Shown here: piece after piece, positions 1 through 7,021 of the stretch
How the letters are laid out: each line of letters begins with the position of its first letter
How positions within the stretch are numbered: the first letter of the stretch is position 1
Assembly: GCA_030835405.1 (NCBI GenBank)
Contig: JAURPG010000113.1
Location: 1-34,635, forward strand
Direction of reading: 5' to 3'
DNA: 34,635 nucleotides
Origin: Gammaproteobacteria bacterium
GTDB lineage: Bacteria; Pseudomonadota; Gammaproteobacteria; Eutrophobiales; Eutrophobiaceae
The notes under the pieces: model-generated
Seen by the model: the letters and a program-made list of their open reading frames with translations, nothing else
Databases searched by the model: none
What the model was told of the DNA's origin: nothing
Program-made: the position numbers and the translations under genes

Positions 1-24
1 AATCATTTTGTCACTGAACTTATT

Positions 25-1416
25 ATGCACCCCGTTATTGCAATCGTTGGCCGACCCAACACCGGTAAATCTACTTTATTTAATAGAATAACCGGTACCC
101 GTAATGCCTTAATCGCGGACATGCCCGGGGTAACCCGTGATCGTAACTATGGCCTGGCCAGGCATGATGGGCACCAGATAATCATTGTTGATACAGGGGG
201 GCTTAATGATTATTCTTCCAGCGATCAGGCCATCTCTGAACTGGTCTCCCAACAGTCATTACAGGCCATCAAAGAGGCAGACATCATATTTTGGGTCCTG
301 GATGGGCCGGCCGGACTAACCCCGGATGATGAAAACCTTACCGAGCTGTTAAGACCGTTTGGTAAAAAACTCTATTTATTGATCAACAAGACCGAAGGCA
401 TGGATGAAGATATGACCTGTGCTGAATTCTACCACCTGGGGATGGGTACACCTTATGCAATCTCAGCACAAAAAGGCTATGGCATAGAATCTGTCCTGGA
501 TCTTGCACTGGCGGATTTTCCAGTTGAACCGGTTGAGGAAGAAACCTCGGATAACACCAGGATTGCAGTAATAGGCAGGCCTAATGTTGGCAAATCAACA
601 TTGATAAATCGCATGACCGGGGAAAACAGGGTGTTGACGTTTGATAAACCTGGAACCACCCGGGACAGCATACTCATTCCATTTAGTCATCATAATCGAC
701 AATATGAACTGGTGGATACTGCAGGTGTTAGAAGGCGTTCAAAACTATCTGAGAACATTGAAAAGATCAGTGTCATCAAAACACTTCAGGCAATTGAATC
801 AGCCAACATCATTATAACTGTCATTGATGCAAGTGAGGCACTGACGGACCAGGACTTGCATCTACTTGGCTTGACTGTACAAAGCGGAAAGCCGCTGATC
901 ATCGCAGCAAATAAATGGGACAACCTTGAACAACACCAACGGGAAATGATTAAAAACCAAATGGACCGTAAGCTGGCATTCGTTGATTATGCCTGTTTCC
1001 ATTTTATCTCAGCACTACACGGAACCGGTGTAGGGGATATATTCAAAACCGTTAACAAAATAGAAAAGTGTATAAATAAAAAGATTCAGTCATCTGAGCT
1101 TACAGATTTACTGTCACAAGCCGTTGAGGCCCATGCACCACCTTTAAGACAGGGTCGGCGAATTAAGTTAAGGTATGCCCATATTGGCGGACATAATCCC
1201 CTGAGAATCATTGTCCATGGTAATCAGACCAGTCATGTCCCTGATTTCTATTCACGTTATCTATCTAATTTTTTCCGTCGCAGGCTCAGGTTAACCGGGA
1301 CCCCGGTATTTATTCAGTATAAATATGGCGATAATCCATACCGTCACAAGCGTAATGTGCTAACTGAACGACAGCTTAAGAGACGCCAGCGGGTGATCCG
1401 CTTTTCTAAAAAGTAG
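25..1416 (+). CDS. der: Ribosome-associated GTPase Der (EngA)
   Basis: Double-GTPase needed for maturation of the 50S ribosomal subunit; it acts in the cytoplasm on assembling ribosomes. Two G domains in tandem are visible: the first P-loop GRPNTGKST near residue 9 with DTGG and NKTE, the second P-loop GRPNVGKST near residue 187 with DTAG and NKWD. A basic KH-like C-terminal domain ends in a run of Arg and Lys. The length of 463 aa is normal for the family. The start fits because the protein begins right at the first G1 strand (MHPVIAIVGRPN). The first P-loop has Thr where Val is more usual (GRPNTGKST), a conservative surface change. It converges with bamC, with only 15 bp between the two stops. 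In related genomes der usually follows bamB, which would lie before this window. Confidence 0.97.
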   Translation: MHPVIAIVGRPNTGKSTLFNRITGTRNALIADMPGVTRDRNYGLARHDGHQIIIVDTGGLNDYSSSDQAISELVSQQSLQAIKEADIIFWVLDGPAGLTPDDENLTELLRPFGKKLYLLINKTEGMDEDMTCAEFYHLGMGTPYAISAQKGYGIESVLDLALADFPVEPVEEETSDNTRIAVIGRPNVGKSTLINRMTGENRVLTFDKPGTTRDSILIPFSHHNRQYELVDTAGVRRRSKLSENIEKISVIKTLQAIESANIIITVIDASEALTDQDLHLLGLTVQSGKPLIIAANKWDNLEQHQREMIKNQMDRKLAFVDYACFHFISALHGTGVGDIFKTVNKIEKCINKKIQSSELTDLLSQAVEAHAPPLRQGRRIKLRYAHIGGHNPLRIIVHGNQTSHVPDFYSRYLSNFFRRRLRLTGTPVFIQYKYGDNPYRHKRNVLTERQLKRRQRVIRFSKK

Positions 1417-1431
1417 AGTAATAGATTAGAA

Positions 1432-2058
1432 CTACTGTGAGCGGCTGAGGTTATAATGGTCGCGAATTGTCGTCAGTAAACTTTGCGAGTTCTCATCGCT
1501 TACCCACTCGCCTTCCATATCCAATATAACCAATTCTGTCTTGTTACCCACACCCGTCAGACTAACCTGGTAATCCTGACTGTCTCCAGAGGTACTAAAA
1601 TCCAGGGTCCTGATCATGGTGAATAGTCCCCGCTGCCTGGAATCTCCATCAAGGGAATAGGTCACCTTGAAAATACCGGTATTACGGTCCTGTTCATTAA
1701 TTTGTATTTCTGCGTCTTGCAGGATCCTGTCTACTTCCACCCAGGCCACGGTAAATTCTTCGGGGATGGCTAACAAATTGTTATTGTTATTGATGGTCTC
1801 AATAGTTGCCTGAGTGGCCGTCATTGGTGTTGCCGTAGCTGTTGTAACCGCCTGAGTTTGTGCCGGTGCTGCGACCTGATCTTCTCCCGGAATAGACATA
1901 CTCTCATTGATTCCGCCTGAGACCAGATCAGGTGGTATTTCCAGGTCTGGCATGGTCTCGGCACGCTCATATTCACGACTTCTGTCCGGAAAGACATTAT
2001 TTATTGTTGAGCAAGCTGTCAGTGTTACAGCCAATACGGTTATTAAAAATACTTTCAT
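1432..2058 (-). CDS. bamC: Outer membrane assembly lipoprotein BamC (short form)
   Basis: Probable BamC (NlpB), a lipoprotein of the BAM complex that inserts beta-barrel proteins into the outer membrane. From the ATG at 2058 there is a lipoprotein signal ending LTAC, with Cys16 as the lipidated residue. A proline-rich, negatively charged linker (about residues 17-45) corresponds to the unstructured BamC segment that contacts BamD. After an Ala/Thr-rich stretch comes one helix-grip-like domain (about residues 95-205). At about 208 aa it is clearly shorter than the roughly 340 aa of E. coli BamC, so one of the two helix-grip domains seems to be missing. An ATG at 2073 overlapping the dapA stop is possible, but the start at 2058 has a GGAAGGA ribosome site just upstream and gives a cleaner signal peptide. 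The dapA-bamC order is the classical gammaproteobacterial operon and supports the call. Confidence 0.82.
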   Translation of the reverse strand: MKVFLITVLAVTLTACSTINNVFPDRSREYERAETMPDLEIPPDLVSGGINESMSIPGEDQVAAPAQTQAVTTATATPMTATQATIETINNNNNLLAIPEEFTVAWVEVDRILQDAEIQINEQDRNTGIFKVTYSLDGDSRQRGLFTMIRTLDFSTSGDSQDYQVSLTGVGNKTELVILDMEGEWVSDENSQSLLTTIRDHYNLSRSQ

Positions 2059-2072
2059 TTTTCCTTCCATCA

Positions 2073-2960
2073 TTAAATTACCCCAGCCTGTTTCATGGCT
2101 GATTCAACGTCATTATGATATTCGTCTGATAACCAGGTTAACGGTAACCTGATACCATTTTCAATCAATCCCAGCCTACTCATTGCCCACTTGGCAGGTA
2201 TTGGGTTGGCCTCGACGAACAACCATTTATGTAGGCCTGCCAGCCTGGCATCTAAATCTCTTGCTTTATCGGCATCGCCAGAAATTGCCTTTAAGCTCAT
2301 GTCGTGCATGGCCCTGGGAGCAACATTAGCGGTCACCGAGATGACGCCGTCGCCACCGGCAATCATAAACTCACAGGCAGTTGCATCGTCACCGCTATAT
2401 ATCAAAAAGTCTTCATCACATAGATCCTGGAGCTGTTTTACCCGGTCTACTTCACCGGTGGCTTCTTTAATACCAATGATACCGGGTTGCTCTGACAGTC
2501 TGGCCACGGTCTCAGGGACCATATCACATGCCGTCCGGGAAGGGACATTATAAAGTATTTGAGGAATAGAAACCTCCTCAGCTATGACTTTAAAGTGTTG
2601 ATACAACCCTTCCTGTGTGGGTTTATTGTAATACGGTGTTACCAGTAAACAGGCATCTGCTCCAGCTTCTTTTGCACAACGCGTTAAACTTATTGCCTCC
2701 AGGGTAGAATTCGCCCCGGTTCCGGCAATGACCGGCACCCTGCCGTTAACCAATTCAACCGTCTTTTGAATGACGAAACAATGTTCCTTTTCCATTAGAG
2801 TTGCCGACTCACCTGTGGTTCCCATGGATACAATGGCGTCAGTCCCATTTTCTATATGAAACTCAACCAACCGGGCAAGACCATCCAGGTCCAACTCAGT
2901 ATCCGGGGCAAACCCTTCTTTCATAGGAGTTATAATTGCAACAATACTGCCTTTAAACAT
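2073..2960 (-). CDS. dapA: 4-hydroxy-tetrahydrodipicolinate synthase DapA
   Basis: Condenses pyruvate with aspartate semialdehyde, the first step committed to diaminopimelate and lysine. The sequence shows the family signature throughout: MFKGSIVAIITPM at the N-terminus, the TTGES loop that binds the pyruvate carboxylate, YNVPSRT with the catalytic Tyr, and GIKEATG with the Schiff-base Lys. The 295 aa length matches the usual 290-295 aa. The stop codon overlaps the ATG cluster of bamC, so the two genes are translationally coupled. The upstream 317 bp separate it from the divergent peroxiredoxin gene. Confidence 0.98.
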   Translation of the reverse strand: MFKGSIVAIITPMKEGFAPDTELDLDGLARLVEFHIENGTDAIVSMGTTGESATLMEKEHCFVIQKTVELVNGRVPVIAGTGANSTLEAISLTRCAKEAGADACLLVTPYYNKPTQEGLYQHFKVIAEEVSIPQILYNVPSRTACDMVPETVARLSEQPGIIGIKEATGEVDRVKQLQDLCDEDFLIYSGDDATACEFMIAGGDGVISVTANVAPRAMHDMSLKAISGDADKARDLDARLAGLHKWLFVEANPIPAKWAMSRLGLIENGIRLPLTWLSDEYHNDVESAMKQAGVI

Positions 2961-3120
2961 GGTTAATTATTTTTCGTCTATTGGAAATATTCGATCTAAT
3001 GATTAATCTGTCTACCTGTGTCTGGCAATATTGTTACAAGGCCAGCTATTTTACCGCATGTATTATGCCATAATTCTATCGTGATATCGCTCTCCGGTAG
3101 AGGAAAAAAGTTAAATAAAT

Positions 3121-3209
3121 GTAAGGAGTTAGGGGTAAGGTGTGAAGGGTAAGGAGTAAGGGGTGAGGGAAAAGGCCGTCAAATCTCACTCCTAATTCCT
3201 CACTCCCCA
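3121..3209. repeat. Heptamer tandem array with inverted arm
   Basis: Seven exact 7-bp steps run from 3121 to 3169: GTAAGGA, GTTAGGG, GTAAGGT, GTGAAGG, GTAAGGA, GTAAGGG, GTGAGGG. The consensus is GTAAGGN. About 16 bp later, 3185-3209 carries the same heptamers on the other strand (CTCACTCCTAATTCC and following). The arms 3153-3167 and 3185-3199 match at about 12 of 15 positions, so a transcript could fold into a long imperfect hairpin. The same heptamer family, GTRARRN, appears again near 4909, 5013 and 6371. Confidence 0.85.
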
Positions 3210-3221
3210 CATACTCTACCC

Positions 3222-3251
3222 TTGACCTGTCGAATTGACACCCAGCATAAT
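3222..3251 (+). promoter_or_regulatory. Predicted sigma70 promoter of bcp
   Basis: A TTGACC -35 box (3222-3227) and a CATAAT -10 box (3246-3251) are separated by 18 bp and lie just upstream of a strong AAGGAG ribosome site (3267-3272), five bases before the bcp ATG. The promoter begins about 12 bp after the heptamer array ends. Confidence 0.55.
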
Positions 3252-3277
3252 TAGATTTTACAGAGCAAGGAGCAAAC

Positions 3278-3751
3278 ATGAGTAAGATAGCTATTGGCAA
3301 AAAAGTACCAGATTTCAACCTGCCTGCAACCGGGGACAAACAAATCAAATTATCGTCTCTGAAGGGTTACAACGTCGTACTGTATTTTTATCCAAAAGAT
3401 TCAACCCCGGGTTGTACAACAGAAGGTCAGGACTTCAGGGACAACATCAGAAAATTCAGCTCTCACAAGACCGAGATCCTGGGTGTTTCAAGGGACTCCA
3501 TCAAGTCGCATGAAAAATTCAAATCCAACCAGTGTTTCCCTTTTGATCTATTATCAGATGAAGATGAAAAACTCTGCAAGCTATTTGATGTAATTAAGGA
3601 AAAAAACATGTATGGCAAAAAAGTCATGGGAATTGAAAGAAGTACCTTTTTAATTGATGACAAAGGCGTTTTGCAAAAACAATGGCGTAAGGTAAAAGTC
3701 GATGGTCATGTCCTTGAAGTGTTAGAGGCGGTAAAGGAACTGAGAAAGTAA
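3278..3751 (+). CDS. bcp: Thiol peroxidase of the Bcp/PrxQ family
   Basis: Thioredoxin-fold peroxiredoxin that reduces hydrogen peroxide and organic hydroperoxides in the cytoplasm. The peroxidatic cysteine is Cys46 in the STPGCTTEG motif, followed by the usual FRD; LYFYPKDSTPG is the typical Prx strand. The length of 157 aa is typical. In E. coli BCP a resolving Cys sits five residues after the peroxidatic one. Here that position is Gln51, so this protein either works as a 1-Cys enzyme or uses a later Cys (SNQCFPF or KLCKLF). A strong ribosome site fixes the start. It converges with the permease gene, with 11 bp between. Confidence 0.95.
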   Translation: MSKIAIGKKVPDFNLPATGDKQIKLSSLKGYNVVLYFYPKDSTPGCTTEGQDFRDNIRKFSSHKTEILGVSRDSIKSHEKFKSNQCFPFDLLSDEDEKLCKLFDVIKEKNMYGKKVMGIERSTFLIDDKGVLQKQWRKVKVDGHVLEVLEAVKELRK

Positions 3752-3762
3752 TTTCAGTTCAG

Positions 3763-4845
3763 TTATACATCTGAATCTAATGACACATCATCAATAGCGG
3801 AGTGTGTTGGCCAGGCATAGATCAAGGCCTTCACCAGGGTTGCCAAGGGGATAGCAAAAAACACACCCCAGAATCCCCATAATCCACCAAACACCAGGAT
3901 AGCAACGATAATTGCCAGAGGGTGAAGATTTACCACGTCTGAAAATAATACCGGCACCAGGACATTACCATCCAGGAACTGTAATACAAAATAGCCAGCC
4001 ATCAGCCAGATAAAAGTGCTGTCGAATCCCCACTGAAAATACCCCACCAGGGCAACAGGAACAGTCACCACTGCAGCCCCAATATAGGGTATCAATACCG
4101 AGAGCCCGACGATGATGGCCAGTAGCGATGCGTAATTCAGACTCAGGGCACTAAATAGTAGAAATGACGAAAGGTAGATAATGAAAATCTCATATACCTT
4201 GCCGCGGATATAATTTCCAATCTGCGCGTCCATTTCCTGCCACAGTTTTTCTATCAGATGCCTGTCTGAAGGTAAAAAACGTAAACTCCAGTTGATGATA
4301 TCGGTCTTGTCCTTTAACAGAAAAAAGATCATTAACGGCACCAGTACAAGATATACAAGCACAGTAATTATCACTGGAATAGAAGAAAGAGAGAATGACA
4401 ATATGCTTTGTCCCATAGCAGTGATTGCCGTGCGGGATGCAACAATAACCTGATTGACGGCATCCACCGATATGAAGTCCGGGTACTGCTGTGGTAGCTT
4501 CATCAATAGTTCCTGCCCATCGGTGATCATTCCCGGCAGGTCCTGAAAAAACTGACTGGCCTGTTGTGAAATTGCTGGCAACAGTACGATTACCAGAAAG
4601 GCGAGCACCGTCAGGAACAGGCAAAAGATAATACTGACAGCATAGATCCTGCGGATCTGTCTTTTTTCCAGACTGGATATGGAACCTTCCAGCATATAGG
4701 CAATGATGACGGCGGCAAAGAACGGTGCGAGCATGCCTCCCATAAAATAGATTATAAAAAAACTTGCTATTAGCAATACGACCAGCAATGCGGCCTGTGG
4801 ATCGGTAAAGTAACGTCTATACCAGGATTGAAAATATTCGAACAT
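3763..4845 (-). CDS. AI-2E/PerM family membrane permease
   Basis: Polytopic inner-membrane protein of the AI-2E transporter superfamily (PerM, YdiK, TqsA relatives). It has hydrophobic segments near residues 19-60 and 70-95, a long hydrophilic stretch at 95-150 (soluble or periplasmic), and a set of C-terminal helices. The C-terminal signature is clear: VLIPYIGAAVVTVPVALVG, then NVLVPVLFSDVVNLHPLAII, then GGLWGFWGVFFAIPLATLV. The length of 360 aa is standard. The substrate cannot be told from sequence; family members have been linked to autoinducer-2 export and to Na+/H+ exchange. The ribosome site upstream is weak. It is transcribed alone. Confidence 0.9.
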   Translation of the reverse strand: MFEYFQSWYRRYFTDPQAALLVVLLIASFFIIYFMGGMLAPFFAAVIIAYMLEGSISSLEKRQIRRIYAVSIIFCLFLTVLAFLVIVLLPAISQQASQFFQDLPGMITDGQELLMKLPQQYPDFISVDAVNQVIVASRTAITAMGQSILSFSLSSIPVIITVLVYLVLVPLMIFFLLKDKTDIINWSLRFLPSDRHLIEKLWQEMDAQIGNYIRGKVYEIFIIYLSSFLLFSALSLNYASLLAIIVGLSVLIPYIGAAVVTVPVALVGYFQWGFDSTFIWLMAGYFVLQFLDGNVLVPVLFSDVVNLHPLAIIVAILVFGGLWGFWGVFFAIPLATLVKALIYAWPTHSAIDDVSLDSDV

Positions 4846-4908
4846 GTATGTGTTCCATATTTAGATATTTCAATGATAACGCTTTATGTTGCATATGAAT
4901 AGATGAGA

Positions 4909-4936
4909 GTAAGAAGTAAGATGTGAGAAGTAGATG
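4909..4936. repeat. Heptamer array (GTAAGAN)
   Basis: Four heptamer steps, GTAAGAA, GTAAGAT, GTGAGAA and a degenerate GTAGATG, lie upstream of the permease gene and directly before composite element A. They belong to the same GTRARRN family as the array at 3121. Confidence 0.75.
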
Positions 4937-4943
4937 TATTAAA

Positions 4944-5117
4944 TAGACAGGATTAACAGGATTTTTCACGATACACAGGATAACTAATAATAAAAAAACT
5001 GAAATGAGGCTTGTAAAATGTAAGATGTGAAATATAAAAAGATATAGACAAGATTTAAAGAATGTTCAAACAAATATTATCTTTTTTTAATCCTGTAAAT
5101 CTTGTGAATCCTGTGCA
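4944..5117. repeat. Composite nonamer/heptamer repeat, copy A
   Basis: The left arm has forward nonamers ACAGGATTA and ACAGGATTT (4947-4964) and ACAGGATAA (4975-4983). The AT-rich middle contains AATAATAAAAAAA and three heptamers, GTAAAAT, GTAAGAT and GTGAAAT (5013-5033). Then comes ATATAGACA, and the right arm has inverted nonamers AATCCTGTA, AATCTTGTG and AATCCTGTG (5089-5115). The same order of blocks recurs after queG (copy B), so this is one element family and not chance AT-rich sequence. The inverted ends would allow a hairpin. Confidence 0.85.
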
Positions 5118-5193
5118 TAAAATAATATTGCAGAAATTCTGTACCTAATTATAACCCGGAACCCATAGCTATGCCCGTTATCAATTCTTTTGA

Positions 5194-5230
5194 TATCCTT
5201 TTAATCCTTTAAAATCCTGTTAATCCTGTC
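5194..5230. repeat. Nonamer cluster abutting queG start
   Basis: Four units of the AATCCTNTN nonamer begin at 5194, 5203, 5213 and 5222 (spacings 9, 10, 9), ending AATCCTGTC seven bases before the queG ATG. It looks like the right arm of a further copy of the composite element. Confidence 0.75.
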
Positions 5231-5237
5231 CAATCTG

Positions 5238-6308
5238 ATGCAAAAAAAAATCGACTATCACGAGCTAGCTGGCAATATCCGCACCTGGGCCACTGAACTG
5301 GGTTTTCAACAGGCCGGTATTACCTCCACAGACCTGTCAGAAGATGAATCTTACCTGCTGAACTGGCTGGACAAGGGATGGCATGGCGAGATGGCATACA
5401 TGGAAAGACACGGCACTGTCCGTAGCAGGCCACCAGAACTTGTACCCGGGACCTGCCGGATCATTTCACTACGCATGGACTATGATCCACCGGATAGCAC
5501 CCATCCTAAAATTGCTCTGAAAAATCCTGAAATCGGTTTTGTTTCCCGTTATGCCCTGGGCAGGGACTACCACAAGGTCATGCGCTCAAAGCTTCAGAAA
5601 CTCGCCACCCGAATAGAGTCCGTGACGGGACAGTTTGGATATCGTGCCTTTGTCGACAGCGCCCCGGTCCTGGAAAAGGCCCTGGCCAGAAATGCCGGCC
5701 TTGGCTGGATCGGTAAACACAGTAATCTCATTAACCCACAGGCCGGATCCTGGTTTTTCCTGGGAGAACTCTATACAGACCTTCCGCTTCCCATGGATAA
5801 CAAGTTCGATAAAGAACACTGTGGCAGTTGTGATGCCTGTATCACGGTCTGCCCTACCCAGGCCATTATTGGCCCTTACCAGGTTGACGCCCGTCGCTGC
5901 ATCTCCTACCTCACCATTGAACTTCGCGGCAGCATCCCCCTGGAACTGAGACCCTTGATGGGTAATCGAATATACGGCTGTGATGATTGTCAGCTGGTTT
6001 GTCCCTGGAACCGCTTCGCACAAAATACCCTGGAGCAGGACTTCAGGGCGAGACACGGTCTGGACGCACCAATGTTAATTGATTTATTCCGATGGACGGA
6101 ATCAGAATTTCTGGAACGCACAGCAGGCAGTGCTATACGACGTATTGGGTATGAATGCTGGTTAAGAAATATCGCCGTCGCACTGGGTAATGCACCCAAG
6201 ACCCCTGATGTGCTATCGGCCTTGCAGTCCAGAATGGACTACCCATCAGAACTGGTCAGAGAGCATGTGCAATGGGCATTGGATCAATTTAAAAAAAATA
6301 ATAGATAG
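5238..6308 (+). CDS. queG: Epoxyqueuosine reductase QueG
   Basis: Cobalamin- and iron-sulfur-dependent enzyme that reduces epoxyqueuosine to queuosine in tRNA, the last step of queuosine synthesis. Visible features: an N-terminal region matching the family (ELGFQQAGIT), the active-site Asp in FVDSAPVLE followed by GLGWIGKH, and two [4Fe-4S] motifs. The motifs are CGSCDACITVCP and the later Cys set around CISYL and CDDCQLVCP. HEAT-like helices follow. The 356 aa length is typical. ATG at 5238 matches the usual N-terminus, yet no Shine-Dalgarno sequence precedes it; repeat DNA reaches almost to the start. The 3' end runs into repeat copy B. Confidence 0.96.
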   Translation: MQKKIDYHELAGNIRTWATELGFQQAGITSTDLSEDESYLLNWLDKGWHGEMAYMERHGTVRSRPPELVPGTCRIISLRMDYDPPDSTHPKIALKNPEIGFVSRYALGRDYHKVMRSKLQKLATRIESVTGQFGYRAFVDSAPVLEKALARNAGLGWIGKHSNLINPQAGSWFFLGELYTDLPLPMDNKFDKEHCGSCDACITVCPTQAIIGPYQVDARRCISYLTIELRGSIPLELRPLMGNRIYGCDDCQLVCPWNRFAQNTLEQDFRARHGLDAPMLIDLFRWTESEFLERTAGSAIRRIGYECWLRNIAVALGNAPKTPDVLSALQSRMDYPSELVREHVQWALDQFKKNNR

Positions 6309-6458
6309 GATTAACAGGATTTCTACAGGATTGACAGGATAATCAATAATAAAAAAATATCATGAGAAACGTAAAACGTAAGACTATGAAAAAATATAGA
6401 CAGGATTTACGGGCTTATTCATCACAACTTTTCTTGTTAATCCTGTGAATCCTGTCCA
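6301..6458. repeat. Composite nonamer/heptamer repeat, copy B
   Basis: Same block order as copy A. The left arm has TAGGATTA, ACAGGATTT, ACAGGATTG and ACAGGATAA (about 6305-6342). AATAATAAAAAAA follows, then heptamers GTAAAAC and GTAAGAC (6371-6384), then ATATAGACAGGATTTA. The right arm has AATCCTGTG and AATCCTGTC (6439-6456). The left end overlaps the last codons of queG. Copies A and B share the block arrangement but differ at many positions, which points to an old or drifting family. Confidence 0.85.
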
Positions 6459-6487
6459 TTCAATTTGGATAAAACCAGACGGAAAAT

Positions 6488-6994
6488 CTAATTGCAGAAC
6501 TCTTTCACCATGTCCTGGGATTTTTTTATCTCTGCCTGGCGTTGTGCTTCCGTCCCTCTTACCCGGCTACCATCTTCCTGCAGGAACTGGACTCTGGGCA
6601 ATTGATAACTGGCAAGACGCTTTTTCGCCAATTCACAATTACTTGCCTTTTGTTCCTTTTCCAGGCGAGCATAGTACTCTTCTTCTTCCTTTAACTTACG
6701 CTGCTCCAGGCTTTTATCCACGATCTTTTTCTGTGTATCAAAACGCTTTTTCAACTCACTACCATCTACCGCTGGAGGTGGTGTGATAGTAGTATAAGCT
6801 TTACTGCCCGGAGGTGGAGTCTGGGTATATTGCACGGTGCCATTTTCATCAACCCATTTATAAATTTCCGCCGAGACGTCCGTGACCATAACGGTAGAAA
6901 AAACAACCAGTATAAAGAAGGTAAATGAGTAACATAGAAACATTAAATCTGTAACCTGCTTCTTTTTCATTTTTTCTTCATGCGATAGTTTCAT
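6488..6994 (-). CDS. DUF4124 domain protein, exported or membrane-anchored
   Basis: An N-terminal hydrophobic segment (about residues 17-40) ends VSAEIYKW, which looks like a signal peptide or anchor. A DUF4124 domain follows (about 41-80) with the hallmark YKWVDENGTVQYTQTPPPG. The rest is a charged, probably helical region rich in Lys, Glu and Gln with a coiled-coil look (about 90-168). The function of DUF4124 is not established. The gene lies 27 bp after pilY1 on the same strand, so it is probably the last gene of the pilus operon; DUF4124 genes are often found beside minor pilin genes. The start at 6994 has a weak GGGA upstream; an in-frame ATG at 6970 is an alternative. Confidence 0.8.
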   Translation of the reverse strand: MKLSHEEKMKKKQVTDLMFLCYSFTFFILVVFSTVMVTDVSAEIYKWVDENGTVQYTQTPPPGSKAYTTITPPPAVDGSELKKRFDTQKKIVDKSLEQRKLKEEEEYYARLEKEQKASNCELAKKRLASYQLPRVQFLQEDGSRVRGTEAQRQAEIKKSQDMVKEFCN

Positions 6995-7021
6995 ATCGTA
7001 TCCCGTTTAAAATTTAAATAA

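Larger units (their letters stand above)
2961..3277. other. Intergenic region between divergent dapA and bcp
   Basis: Gene-free spacer of 317 bp. The dapA-proximal half is AT-rich and no convincing dapA promoter was identified. The bcp-proximal half holds a purine-rich heptamer array with an inverted pyrimidine-rich arm, then a sigma70-type promoter for bcp. Both are listed separately. Confidence 0.8.
4846..5237. other. Gene-free spacer filled with short-period repeats
   Basis: No coding sequence is supported in these 392 bp. They contain a heptamer array (4909-4936), composite repeat element A (4944-5117) and a cluster of nonamers (5194-5230) that abuts the queG start. The promoter of queG was not recognised. 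Confidence 0.8.

Noticed and set aside
2961-3060. dapA promoter candidate TTGCCA with 17-bp spacing
   Set aside because: The matching -10 region fits the consensus at only two positions.
3121-3169. Heptamer array as a possible CRISPR or telomere-like repeat
   Set aside because: Units are contiguous 7-mers without spacers and no cas genes are present.
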